Below, piece by piece: positions 27,352-36,920 of a stretch of 64,000 nucleotides of DNA; positions within the stretch are counted from its first letter, which is position 1; each line of letters begins with the position of its first letter. Origin of the DNA: Candidatus Pseudobutyricicoccus lothianensis (GTDB lineage: Bacteria > Bacillota > Clostridia > Oscillospirales > Butyricicoccaceae); the NCBI GenBank assembly GCA_904419295.1, contig CAJFRA010000005.1:3067-67066 (forward strand). The letters run 5' to 3'. Under the pieces are notes generated by a model. That model was not told where the DNA came from and made no database searches. It saw nothing but the letters and a program-made list of their open reading frames with translations. The position numbers and the translations under genes are program-made.

Positions 27352-28806
27352 ATGGAATACCTGTTGAAAGACCGGGAGCCCAAAGAGGCCCTGCGGTATT
27401 TTGAAGAGATCAGCGCCATCCCCCGGGGCTCGGGCAACGAAGAGGCCATCAGCCAATACCTGCTGGATTTTGCCAAAGCCCACGGTCTGGACGCCTACCG
27501 GGACAGCGCTTGGAACGTCTATATCACAAAGCCCGGCTCTGCCGGCTGTGAATCCCTGCCCCCGCTGATGCTCCAGGGCCACACCGACATGGTCTGCGAA
27601 AAGAACCACAATGTGGACCACGACTTTACCAAAGACCCCATCAAGCTGGTGGTGGAAGGGAACATCCTGCGGGCCGACGGCACCACGTTAGGCGCCGACA
27701 ACGGCGTGGCTGTGGCTTGGATGCTTTCGATCCTGGCCGACGATTCCCTCAAGCATCCGCCCCTGGAATGCGTGTTCACCGCCTCGGAGGAAGTGGGACT
27801 GATCGGCGCCCACAACCTGGAGTTTGACCGCATCCACGCCCGCCGCCTGATCAACCTGGATTGCGGCCCGGAAGGCGTGTTCTGCTGCGGCAGCGCCGGC
27901 GGCCAAGTGACGGATCTCCGCCTGCCCCTCCGTCGGGAAGAGGCCCAGGGCCTGCCGCTGACCATTCGCATCCGCGGCCTTTCCGGCGGCCATTCGGGCG
28001 GCTTGATCCACAAGGGCCTGGGCAACGCCAACGTGCTGATGGGCCGCATCCTGCGGAACCTGTGCCAGGCGTTCCCCTGCCGCCTGATCCAATGCGATGG
28101 CGGCGACAAAGACAACGCCATCCCCCGGGAATGCGACGCTGTGGTCCTGGTGGAGGAGAGCAGCAAAGAGCAAGCTCAGGCCATCGTGAACCGGGTGGAA
28201 GCCGAGATCCAGGGCCAGCTGATGCCCGAAGATGAAAACTTCCACATAGAGCTGGAGTGGGCGCCGGCCGGTTCCTGCCAAGCGGTCACGGCGGAAGACA
28301 CGGTCAAGATGATGCATCTGATGGTGATGCTGCCCTGCGGCCCTCAGCTGCGGGATCTGACCATGAACGACCGGGTCGTCTCCTCGGAAAACTTCGCCAG
28401 CGTGCACACCGATGACCAGGGCGTCAAGTGTGTGATCTCCATGCGCAGCAGCAACGACGCCTACCGGCAGGATATGGCCGCCCGGCTGGAGATCCTGGGC
28501 CAGCTGACCGGTGCTTCCATCCGCCATCACGACGATTACGATTCCTGGGAGATCGAAAAGAACTCCCCCATCCGCGAGCATGTGCTGGCCTGCTACAAAG
28601 AGCTCACCGGCCAGGATGGCAAGATCGTAGCCACCCACGGCGGCCTGGAATGCGGCATTTTCCAAAAGCGCATCCCCGGCATCGATATGGTGACCATGAG
28701 CTGCAACTGTTCGGGCGCCCATTCGCCGGATGAATGCATGGAGCTGGATTCCTTTGGCCGCACCTACCAGCTGCTGTGCCGCGTGCTGGCCAGCCTGTGC
28801 CAATAA
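27352..28806 (+). CDS. pepD: Xaa-His dipeptidase / aminoacyl-histidine dipeptidase (M20)
   Basis: ISAIPRGSGNEEAIS, LMLQGHTDMVCEKN, LGADNGVAVAWML, FTASEEVGLIGA. Confidence 0.93.
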   Translation: MEYLLKDREPKEALRYFEEISAIPRGSGNEEAISQYLLDFAKAHGLDAYRDSAWNVYITKPGSAGCESLPPLMLQGHTDMVCEKNHNVDHDFTKDPIKLVVEGNILRADGTTLGADNGVAVAWMLSILADDSLKHPPLECVFTASEEVGLIGAHNLEFDRIHARRLINLDCGPEGVFCCGSAGGQVTDLRLPLRREEAQGLPLTIRIRGLSGGHSGGLIHKGLGNANVLMGRILRNLCQAFPCRLIQCDGGDKDNAIPRECDAVVLVEESSKEQAQAIVNRVEAEIQGQLMPEDENFHIELEWAPAGSCQAVTAEDTVKMMHLMVMLPCGPQLRDLTMNDRVVSSENFASVHTDDQGVKCVISMRSSNDAYRQDMAARLEILGQLTGASIRHHDDYDSWEIEKNSPIREHVLACYKELTGQDGKIVATHGGLECGIFQKRIPGIDMVTMSCNCSGAHSPDECMELDSFGRTYQLLCRVLASLCQ

Positions 28807-28853
28807 GCCATACTCCTCCAGAGGGCAGATGATCTCCAGCGTCCCCTCTGGGG

Positions 28854-28896
28854 CTCCAAGCGTCCGCCTATAGGTGGACGCTTGGCTTTTTTTCAC
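28854..28896 (+). terminator. Intrinsic terminator
   Basis: CCAAGCGTCCGCC-tata-GGTGGACGCTTGGcttttttt. Confidence 0.8.
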
Positions 28897-28950
28897 CTTT
28901 TTCCGCCCCCAATTTACAAAAAGTTGTTTTTTCAGCCGCCGCCGTGTGGT

Positions 28951-30552
28951 ATGATAGAAGTGATATTTTCGGCCCTTTTTGCGGGCCTGTGGGGCGGAGG
29001 TGATGGGCACACGAAAACGTTATTGAAAAAGCTGCTGAAGTTTTTGACGCTCCGTGTGACCTTGGTGGGCCTGTCCATCCTGGCCCAGGCGGGCATCCTG
29101 ATCTTTGCCCTGGTGCAGTTCGATATCAACTTTGTCGAATTCTACGCCTTCTCCCTGGTGCTCAGCTTGGGGATCGTCCTGTGGCTCATCAACCGCAACA
29201 CCAACCCGGCCTATAAGATCGCCTGGATCGTGCCCATTTTGCTGTTTCCCATCTTTGGCGGCATGTTCTACCTGCTGCTGGGCGGCAACCACATGGGCTT
29301 CCACTCCAAAAAGAAGATGCAGGGCATCCAGCGGAAGATCGCCAACAACCTGCACACCAACGACGGATTGATCCATCGGGTCAAGACCCGGGACCCCCAG
29401 GCTGCCGGCCTGATGCGGTACATCCAAACCTATGCTTACTGTCCCCCTTGTGAGAACACAGCCACCAAATACTACGCCCTGGGCGAACTGGCCTTTGCCG
29501 ATATGAAAGCAGAGCTGCGCCGGGCCAAGCATTACATCTTTTTGGAATATTTCATCATTGAACACGGTACGATGTGGGATGAGATCTTGGCGATCTTGCG
29601 GGAAAAGGTGGCGGAGGGCGTGGATGTGCGGGTGATCTACGACGACCTGGGCTGTGTGATGACGCTGCCCTACCGCTATGATCTGGAGCTGGAAGCCATG
29701 GGCATCCGCTGCTGTGTGTTCAACCCCTTCCTGCCGGTGCTCAACTCCCATTTCAACCACCGGGACCACCGGAAGATCCTTGTGGTAGATGGGCATACGG
29801 CTTTTACCGGCGGCATCAACCTGGCCGACGAATACATCAACGCCTACCCCAAATACGGCCACTGGAAAGATACGGCCATCTTGCTGCGGGGTGAGGCGGC
29901 CTGGAACCTGACGGTGCTGTTCCTTTCCACATGGGACCATCTGCGGGGGGAAGATGAAAGCCTTTCCTCCTTTTTGCCCAAAGAGAGCCCGCCTGTCTAT
30001 GGCAAAGGGGTGGTGCAGCCTTTTGCCGACAACCCGCTGGATGAAGAGGCGGTCTCTCAGACCGTGTACCTCCACTTGATCAACACGGCCACCCGCTATG
30101 TGTACATCAACACCCCTTACCTGGTCATCGACAACGAAACGGTCGTCGCCCTGACCAGCGCAGCCAAGCGGGGGGTGGATGTGCGCATCATCACGCCCCA
30201 TATCCCGGATAAATGGTTCGTCCACGCAGTGACCCGGGCCAATTACGAAGTGCTGGTCCAAGCAGGCGTGCGCATCTATGAATATACGCCGGGCTTCAAC
30301 CACGCCAAGACCTTTGCGGTGGATGACACCCTGGGTGTGGTCGGCACCATCAATATGGATTTCCGCAGCCTCTATCTCCACTTTGAATGCGGCGCCCTGT
30401 TGTATGATACCGACACGGTGCGGGATGTGCGGGATGACTTTTTGCAGACCCTGCGGCGCTGCCAGATCATTTCGCTGGCCGATTGCCGCAGCGTGCGCTT
30501 GTACCAAAAGCTGGGCCGCGCCCTGTTGCGCATGTTTGCCCCTTTGATGTAA
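28951..30552 (+). CDS. cls: Cardiolipin synthase (two HKD motifs); start uncertain
   Basis: HFNHRDHRKILVVDGHTAFTGGINLADEY and FNHAKTFAVDDTLGVVGTINMDFRS; true start may be a TTG nearer 29023. Confidence 0.9.
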   Translation: MIEVIFSALFAGLWGGGDGHTKTLLKKLLKFLTLRVTLVGLSILAQAGILIFALVQFDINFVEFYAFSLVLSLGIVLWLINRNTNPAYKIAWIVPILLFPIFGGMFYLLLGGNHMGFHSKKKMQGIQRKIANNLHTNDGLIHRVKTRDPQAAGLMRYIQTYAYCPPCENTATKYYALGELAFADMKAELRRAKHYIFLEYFIIEHGTMWDEILAILREKVAEGVDVRVIYDDLGCVMTLPYRYDLELEAMGIRCCVFNPFLPVLNSHFNHRDHRKILVVDGHTAFTGGINLADEYINAYPKYGHWKDTAILLRGEAAWNLTVLFLSTWDHLRGEDESLSSFLPKESPPVYGKGVVQPFADNPLDEEAVSQTVYLHLINTATRYVYINTPYLVIDNETVVALTSAAKRGVDVRIITPHIPDKWFVHAVTRANYEVLVQAGVRIYEYTPGFNHAKTFAVDDTLGVVGTINMDFRSLYLHFECGALLYDTDTVRDVRDDFLQTLRRCQIISLADCRSVRLYQKLGRALLRMFAPLM

Positions 30553-30592
30553 GATACGTCCGAAAAACCATGGAAGAACGGAGGAACCCAAT

Positions 30593-30856
30593 ATGAAAAA
30601 GCGTACAAAAGTAGCCCTGTTCGCCGCGGCAGCGGCCGGCGTGGCCGTGGCTGGCGCCAAGCTGGCCCAGGCTGTGCAGCAAAAGAACGAAGAGCTCAAC
30701 GACTTGATCGCCAACCCCGTCCCCCCGGCTGAGGAAGAGGATACCAGCGATTATGTGATGCCCGGCGAGGAAGCTGAGGCCACAGAACCCGCTGCCCCTG
30801 CCGAAGAAGAGGCTCAGGAGGAAGAGGAAGAAGAGGAGATCCAATCGGCGCAATAA
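30593..30856 (+). CDS. Small acidic membrane-anchored protein
   Basis: 87-aa ORF with Lys-rich start and Ala/Gly helix, then a Glu-rich tail; good RBS. Confidence 0.6.
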   Translation: MKKRTKVALFAAAAAGVAVAGAKLAQAVQQKNEELNDLIANPVPPAEEEDTSDYVMPGEEAEATEPAAPAEEEAQEEEEEEEIQSAQ

Positions 30857-30931
30857 GGGACAGTCTGGTCTCTGTACAGCCCAAACGGAAACGCCTCTCC
30901 ACAAGCTGTGGAAAAACACTTGACACCGCAA

Positions 30932-30967
30932 AAAAGGGAACGGCAGCTGCCGTTCCCTTTTCCTTTT
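30932..30967. terminator. Bidirectional terminator
   Basis: AAAGGGAACGGCAGCTGCCGTTCCCTTTTCC between convergent genes. Confidence 0.8.
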
Positions 30968-30970
30968 GGC

Positions 30971-32143
30971 TCAATGCCTGTTTTTCACCTGTGTTTCAAA
31001 TTCCTCATCCACCTGCTGGCGGAAGTCCCCATCGGTGAACAGCCGCAGCCCCGCCTGGGCCATGGCCTGGGCGGCTTTCATCATCTGCCCATAGGCGTAG
31101 TCGGTGTCCGCCGCGGCGGCAAACTCCAGGGTGTGGCTGGCGGTCCCCTTTTCCGCGATCTTAAAGTAGGTATGTACGGCGGGCATCTTCAGCGTCACAT
31201 TGCCGATATCCGAAGAGCCGTAGCGGCCAATGAGGGGCGCCCGCTCCACGGTCTCGCCCATTTCTTCCAATGCCTTCTGGATCTCCCGCTCGATGTGGTC
31301 GTTGGGGTAGCGCTCCGCATAGCCCCGCTCCAGGGTGTATTCCGCCCGGGCCCCGGTGATCTGCTCCACCCCGGCAATGACCCTTTTCAAATGGCCCATG
31401 ACCACGTCGCCGTCGTCTTGGGTGCGCACCCGGATGCTGAACTGGGCGTGGGCATAATCGGGGATCACGTTGCAGGCTTTGCCGCCATCCAGGATCACGC
31501 CGTTCAAATTGGCGTCGGTGGGCAGCAGCGGCCGCAGGTTGTCGATGCAGTTGAACAGCATGATCAGGGCGTTCAGCGCATTGATGCCGTTTTCCGGCCC
31601 GGCGGAATGGCAGCCTTTCCCGTGAAAGGCGATGTCAAACTTCACGGTGGCACGGCCGCCCCGGCCCACCAGGTTCTCTGTGGAAGGGTGCATCATAATG
31701 GCGTATTGCACATCGTCAAAAGCGCCGTTTTCCAGCATGATGACCTTGCCGCCGCCCCCTTCTTCCGCCGGGGTGCCCATGACCACGATCTCGCCGCCGA
31801 TCCGGTCTGCCAGCTTGCTGAGCATCAGCCCCGCCCCCACGGCGGCCGCTGCGATCAGGTTGTGGCCGCAGGCATGACCCAGGCCGGGCAAGCTGTCGTA
31901 TTCCGCCAAAAAGGCCACCCGCACCCCGCCGGGCTGTTTGCCCTGGAACCGGGCCTTGAAGGCCGTTTCGATGCCGCCGGCCCCTTTTTCCACCGCAAAG
32001 CCGTGGCGTTCCAGCAGCTGGCAGCACCAGGCCTGGGCTTGGTGTTCTTCAAACCCCACTTCCGGGTGTTGGTGGATCTGGCGGCTCAGCGCCACGATCT
32101 CGCCTTCCAATTCCTTTGCGGCTTGTTTCAGCTGTTCATCCAT
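30971..32143 (-). CDS. M20-family amidohydrolase/amidase
   Basis: QIHQHPEVGFEEHQAQ, LAEYDSLPGLGHACGHNLIA, GTPAEEGGGGK. Confidence 0.92.
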   Translation of the reverse strand: MDEQLKQAAKELEGEIVALSRQIHQHPEVGFEEHQAQAWCCQLLERHGFAVEKGAGGIETAFKARFQGKQPGGVRVAFLAEYDSLPGLGHACGHNLIAAAAVGAGLMLSKLADRIGGEIVVMGTPAEEGGGGKVIMLENGAFDDVQYAIMMHPSTENLVGRGGRATVKFDIAFHGKGCHSAGPENGINALNALIMLFNCIDNLRPLLPTDANLNGVILDGGKACNVIPDYAHAQFSIRVRTQDDGDVVMGHLKRVIAGVEQITGARAEYTLERGYAERYPNDHIEREIQKALEEMGETVERAPLIGRYGSSDIGNVTLKMPAVHTYFKIAEKGTASHTLEFAAAADTDYAYGQMMKAAQAMAQAGLRLFTDGDFRQQVDEEFETQVKNRH

Positions 32144-32260
32144 TGCCTATCATCCTTTCTCTTGTGTGATGGAAAAGCGTACTATCCTAATCATGCCGCA
32201 TTTTGCAGCAGTTTGCAAGGGGAAGGGAACGATCTCATCCATGTTTTCCCCGGGCCGCCC

Positions 32261-33058
32261 TTATCCCAAGGCCACATCCAAAACCATCATCACCAAAAAA
32301 CCGGCCATGACGCCCAAGGTGCCGATGTTGGAGTGTTCGCCCAGATGGGCGGCTGGGATCAGCTCTTCCACCACCACATACAGCATGGCGCCGGCGGCAA
32401 AGGCCAAAACCCAGGGCATGATGGGCTGGATCCCCCCAGCCACCAGCACGGTCAGGATGCCAAAAACAGGCTCCACGATGCCGGACATGCTGCCATAAAG
32501 AAAGGCCCGGCCTGACGAAATGCCCTCCTGCCGCATGGGCAGGGAGATGGCCGCCCCTTCGGGGAAGTTTTGGATGCCGATGCCCAACGCCAACGCCATG
32601 GCGGCGGAATACAGCGCCGGGTCGCCGCCATGTTGGGCGGCCAGGGCAAAGGAAAGGCCCACGGCCATGCCCTCCGGTATGTTGTGCAGCGTCACCGCCA
32701 GCACCATCAATGTGGTGCGCTTCAAATGGCTCTGCGCCCCTTCGGGCTGGGCGGACCCCGGGTGCAGATGGGGCAGCAGGAAATCCAGCCCCATCAAAAA
32801 GGCGATGCCCAGCACAAAGCCCCCGGCGGCCGGTATCCAGCCGGCCATCCCTTGGCTTTCCGCCTCTTCGATGGCCGGGATCAGCAGCGACCAGACAGAC
32901 GCCGCGATCATCACCCCTGCGGCAAACCCCATGAAGATCCGCTGCATTTTCACGCTTTCCCGCTGGCGGCGCAGCAAAAAGACCATGGCGGAGCCCAATG
33001 TAGTCATCAAAAAGGTAAAGCCCGTGCCCAACGCTGCCCATAAAATGGTTTCTTTCAT
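32261..33058 (-). CDS. ZIP-family divalent metal transporter
   Basis: VTLHNIPEGMAVGLSFA and GIGIQNFPEGAAISLPM; about 265 aa from ATG at 33058. Confidence 0.93.
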   Translation of the reverse strand: MKETILWAALGTGFTFLMTTLGSAMVFLLRRQRESVKMQRIFMGFAAGVMIAASVWSLLIPAIEEAESQGMAGWIPAAGGFVLGIAFLMGLDFLLPHLHPGSAQPEGAQSHLKRTTLMVLAVTLHNIPEGMAVGLSFALAAQHGGDPALYSAAMALALGIGIQNFPEGAAISLPMRQEGISSGRAFLYGSMSGIVEPVFGILTVLVAGGIQPIMPWVLAFAAGAMLYVVVEELIPAAHLGEHSNIGTLGVMAGFLVMMVLDVALG

Positions 33059-33225
33059 CGTATCCCTCGTTTCTCTCGCCGGTTCTGTATGATCCATGTA
33101 GTTAGTATATGCTAACTGCCGAAACATTGTCAATGCCACACCGGCTCGTGTCATCGGTTTCGCCGTTTTCCTGTATTTTGCCCCGCTTCCCTGCCGGTGA
33201 TGCGGCAGGGCCTGTCCAGCGCCCC

Positions 33226-34098
33226 TTACCAGGGAGCTGCCGGCATGGCGCCGGCCTGACTGACCACGGCGGCGGCATACCGGTTGGCCTGTTCCACAGC
33301 CTGCTCCATCTCCATGCCTTGCAGCAATCCGGCCATCCACGCGCCCATATGGCCGTCTCCGGCGCCGATGGTATCCACTACCACAGCCGGGCTGGCCTTC
33401 TTGAAAAACGAACCGGCGCCCCTTTCCACATAGGCGCCCCGGCTGCCCAAGGTGACAAGTACTTCCCGCCCGGTCTTTTGCGCCAGGGCCTGGGCGGCCC
33501 GGCGCCAATCCGGCGCGCCGGTGGCGGCCAGCGCCTCTTGTTCGTTCAAGTGGACCCGGGGCCTCAGCTGCCACGCCCGTTCCAGCCGTTGGGGCGGGAT
33601 CTGGCGCAGCCGCGGGCCCGGGGCAAAGTACAGCTGCGGGATGCCTGCCCCCTCCAAATAATCCAGCAGCAGGCTGCCGGTGGGCTCCTCCAATTCCAGC
33701 CCGCAGAAATAGGCGGCATCGTACCCGGCGGGCAGGCCCTGCAGCCAGTCTGCCCGGAACCGGTATTCCGCACCCCGGCAGCACAAAAAGCTGCGCTCCC
33801 CCGATGGATCCACCAGGCAATAACAGCAGCCATTCTGGCCTTCCGCCGGAGGCAGCAGGCTGGCGATCCCCCGCTGGGCCAGCTGCCGGCGGACGAATTC
33901 GCCGTAGTAGCCTTGGCCCACCGGCGCGCACAGGTCGGCTTGGACCCCGAACAGGCCCAGCGCATAGGCCACATTGCAGGCACAGCCCCCCAGGGCCATC
34001 TGCCACGCTGTAACATTGAGGTCTTCCCCGGCCTGGGGCAGCGCCGGCACTTGCAGCACCACATCTGCTGTCACAGAACCGATGACCAGCACACGCAT
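33226..34098 (-). CDS. PfkB-family carbohydrate kinase
   Basis: N-term VLVIGSVTADVVLQVPALPQAGED and C-term VVVDTIGAGDGHMGAWMAGLL (DTxGAGD). Confidence 0.9.
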   Translation of the reverse strand: MRVLVIGSVTADVVLQVPALPQAGEDLNVTAWQMALGGCACNVAYALGLFGVQADLCAPVGQGYYGEFVRRQLAQRGIASLLPPAEGQNGCCYCLVDPSGERSFLCCRGAEYRFRADWLQGLPAGYDAAYFCGLELEEPTGSLLLDYLEGAGIPQLYFAPGPRLRQIPPQRLERAWQLRPRVHLNEQEALAATGAPDWRRAAQALAQKTGREVLVTLGSRGAYVERGAGSFFKKASPAVVVDTIGAGDGHMGAWMAGLLQGMEMEQAVEQANRYAAAVVSQAGAMPAAPW

Positions 34099-34116
34099 CC
34101 CGTCCCCCCCCTTTGA

Positions 34117-34158
34117 AACAGTGCCCGGAGAACTTTCCCCGGGCACTCTGTTTTACTT
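34117..34158 (-). terminator. Intrinsic terminator between M24 peptidase and PfkB genes
   Basis: ACAGAGTGCCCGGGGAAAG-ttct-CCGGGCACTGT on the minus strand. Confidence 0.65.
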
Positions 34159-35226
34159 TCCGACGATCTCCAATTCCTTGGGCGCCTTGTTCAGGATCTC
34201 ACAGCCCTCTTCCGTCACCAATACCAGGTCCTCGATGCGGACGCCGAAGCGGCCGGGCAGGTAGATGCCGGGCTCCACCGAAAACACCATGCCGGGCAGC
34301 GCTTTTGCCTGGCTGACATCGCTGTTGTCAGGCGGCTCGTGGCATTCCAGGCCGCAGCCGTGGCCCAGGCGGTGGGTGAAGTAGGGGCCATAGCCCGCCT
34401 CTTCAATGATGCGCCGGGCCGTGCGGTCCACCTCGCACAAGGGGACCCCTGGCCGGATCATTTTTTCCGCCTCTTCGTTGGCCCGCAGCACCGTTTCATA
34501 GACCCGGCGCTGTTCGTCGGTGACACTCTGGTAAAACACCGTACGGGTCATATCGCACCAATAGCGCTGGATGGGCGCGAACAGGTCCAGCACCACCGAA
34601 TCCCCCGGCTGAATGGCCACGTCGCTGGGGCTGTGGTGCGGGTCCGCCCCATGGGCGCCAAAGCTGACGATCATCCCTTCGGTGCGGTTGCCCCCGTTTT
34701 GGCTGTACATCGTTTCCACCAGCTGGGCGATCTCAGTCTCTTTTGCCCCCTGGCCGATGGCATCGATGGCTGCCCGCACCACCCGGTCGTTGAGTTGGGA
34801 AGCCCGGCGCATGGCCTGGCGCTCTTCTTCGTCTTTGAACATGCGGGCGTCATCCACCGGGCCGGAACCCATCACCGGTGTGATGTCCGAGCGGGCTTCC
34901 AGCAGCGCGATCAGGAATTTGCTGGGCCAGAATTTATCCACGCCCAGCTTGCCGGGCCGCAGCTGCCGGGCCAGCTGGGCAGTGGGTTCGTCGCTGTCGC
35001 TATGCAGCACCAGCTCCATCCCCGGCTGGGGCTCAATGCCGAACAGTTCGTTGGCATACAGGGTGCACTGCCCCTCTGTGGTGATGTACAGGGCCAGCAT
35101 CCGCTCCATGGGGGAGACCCAAATGCCGGTCAGATAATAGACGGAGGCCGTGGCCGAAACCACGATCTGTTCCAGCCCCTGCCCTTTCATATTTGCGATC
35201 ACTTGCCGCAAACGGTTTTGATTCAT
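34153..35226 (-). CDS. M24-family Xaa-Pro peptidase
   Basis: FGAHGADPHHSPSD, VVLDLFAPIQRYWCDMTRT, YFTHRLGHGCGLECHEPP, GMVFSVEPGIYLPGRFGVRIED. Confidence 0.93.
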   Translation of the reverse strand: MNQNRLRQVIANMKGQGLEQIVVSATASVYYLTGIWVSPMERMLALYITTEGQCTLYANELFGIEPQPGMELVLHSDSDEPTAQLARQLRPGKLGVDKFWPSKFLIALLEARSDITPVMGSGPVDDARMFKDEEERQAMRRASQLNDRVVRAAIDAIGQGAKETEIAQLVETMYSQNGGNRTEGMIVSFGAHGADPHHSPSDVAIQPGDSVVLDLFAPIQRYWCDMTRTVFYQSVTDEQRRVYETVLRANEEAEKMIRPGVPLCEVDRTARRIIEEAGYGPYFTHRLGHGCGLECHEPPDNSDVSQAKALPGMVFSVEPGIYLPGRFGVRIEDLVLVTEEGCEILNKAPKELEIVGK

Positions 35227-35393
35227 TTGCTTTGCCTCCTTTTTCTTCGCCGCCCCGGCGGCCTTCTTCTTCCAGTGTAGCACGCCCCGGCTCCCGAGGC
35301 AACACCTGTGCCTGCCGACCGCTGCCGCACGACGCCTTGGCCACTCGCTCGCCGCCCATCGGAAGCCCCCATGGTGCCGCCCGCCGGCAAAAC

Positions 35394-36881
35394 TCAGCGG
35401 AGCTGGTAGTTTTCGCTGAACCCAAATCGCACGGTGATCTCCGCCCCTTCCTCTTCCAGGGAACGCCCCTGCTCCTTGGCCTGGCGCACCATTTTATAGA
35501 TGGAGCTGGCCGCCACAAAATAGCCGAACAATCCACGGGCTTTGGCGTCTTTCTCCATCCGCTCCAGCAAGGCTTGGTATATGATGTAGTAGCTGGCCAT
35601 CTGGGATTTATAGCACACCGTCTCCTCTTTGCCCCGGCGGATCACCACCGTCTCCGGGCTGATGATCCCCGCATAGGCCACTTCGGCGCAGATCTCCGGC
35701 AGAAAGGAATACAGTTCTTCGGCCAAATGGGGGTCGCCTGTCAACTGGCACAGCTGCTGCAGGTAGTCCTCGTAATCGTTCCGCTCCACACACTGGCCAA
35801 ACAGGTCCACGGCCTCATTGGTCAGCCGGCGCAGGTCTTGCCAGCTGTGGGGATAGGGCTTTTGGGTGACCGGTTGCTGGCGGAAAAAGAAAAACTGTTT
35901 TTGGCTGCCATACTCTTCTGTCTGCCAGGTGTGGACATACTCTTCCACCCGCCGGCTCAGCGACGGGCTGAGCACATCGTTCACCCGGCATTCCGCCGTG
36001 ATGTCATCCCCCATCCGGGCTGCGAACACCTTGACATACACCAGGCTCTGGTTGCCCAGGCGGGCCAAAAGCTCCTGCCCCAGCCTATCCCAAAAAGCGT
36101 CGTAATCCGGGGGGTAAGGGGTGTCTCCCAGGCCCACCAGGCTGCTGCGGTAGACCTGCCAGCTGTGCTCTTCGCCGGCGTATTCCGAAGTGACCCAGGC
36201 AAAGGGCTCCTGTTCCGCCATGGCCCGCAGACCATCCAACATGCCGTAGCGAAAGCTGGTGATGGCAATGGCCAGGGAGCGCTCCGGGTCCGTCCCTATC
36301 CCCACCGACGCCTCAAAGACCGGCCGGTCCCACTGGGGGGACTCCACCTGGTAAGAGACGATGGTGCTGCCCTCTTCTGTCACATGGACTCTGGGGCGGA
36401 TGGTCATCTGCCAGGCGGGGATCTCCAGCTTGTCGCCTTGGGGAATGCCTTCCCCCTCGGGCAGCAGCGCCCTGAGATCTTCCACCGGGTCGCCCGTCAC
36501 GGCAGAGAGCTTTTTCTGCCGGTTCTGCCGGGCCAGCTGCCGACGGCAGATCTCCAGCATCTCTCTCCCTTCCCGGCTGTCGGGCGCCAATTCCAACATC
36601 TGTTCCAGCAAGCCGGCGGCCTGTTGGGTCTGGCCCATACACAAGCTAGCATAGGCCAAGCGGAAATACCACATGGGGTCATCCTGCCCCTCTTCCGCCA
36701 CCTGGGTCAGCTGTTCCGCCGCTTCCTCGTACCGCCGCTCGGCGCACAAGGCCCGGGCCAGCAGCGACACCGTGTCATAATCCCGCTGAAGGGGCGGCTG
36801 CTCCAAAATGGCCTGTATGATCTGCCGGGATTCCCCCAGCTCATACCAGCGTATCAGCTGCCTCCATCGATTTGCTTCCAT
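35394..36881 (-). CDS. TPR-repeat-containing hypothetical protein
   Basis: 495 aa; N-terminal helical repeats (LARALCAERRYEEAAEQLTQVAEEGQDDPMWYFRLAYASLCMGQTQQAAGLLEQMLELAP) then an unassigned domain. Confidence 0.7.
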   Translation of the reverse strand: MEANRWRQLIRWYELGESRQIIQAILEQPPLQRDYDTVSLLARALCAERRYEEAAEQLTQVAEEGQDDPMWYFRLAYASLCMGQTQQAAGLLEQMLELAPDSREGREMLEICRRQLARQNRQKKLSAVTGDPVEDLRALLPEGEGIPQGDKLEIPAWQMTIRPRVHVTEEGSTIVSYQVESPQWDRPVFEASVGIGTDPERSLAIAITSFRYGMLDGLRAMAEQEPFAWVTSEYAGEEHSWQVYRSSLVGLGDTPYPPDYDAFWDRLGQELLARLGNQSLVYVKVFAARMGDDITAECRVNDVLSPSLSRRVEEYVHTWQTEEYGSQKQFFFFRQQPVTQKPYPHSWQDLRRLTNEAVDLFGQCVERNDYEDYLQQLCQLTGDPHLAEELYSFLPEICAEVAYAGIISPETVVIRRGKEETVCYKSQMASYYIIYQALLERMEKDAKARGLFGYFVAASSIYKMVRQAKEQGRSLEEEGAEITVRFGFSENYQLR

Positions 36882-36920
36882 TCCGTTCCTCCCTGGCGGC
36901 CTGCGAGCAGCCGCCCCTTT

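Noticed and set aside
32261-34006. 581-aa minus-strand ORF as a single protein
   Set aside because: Only the last 265 codons (from ATG at 33058) encode the ZIP transporter; the upstream part is an out-of-frame read of the PfkB gene.
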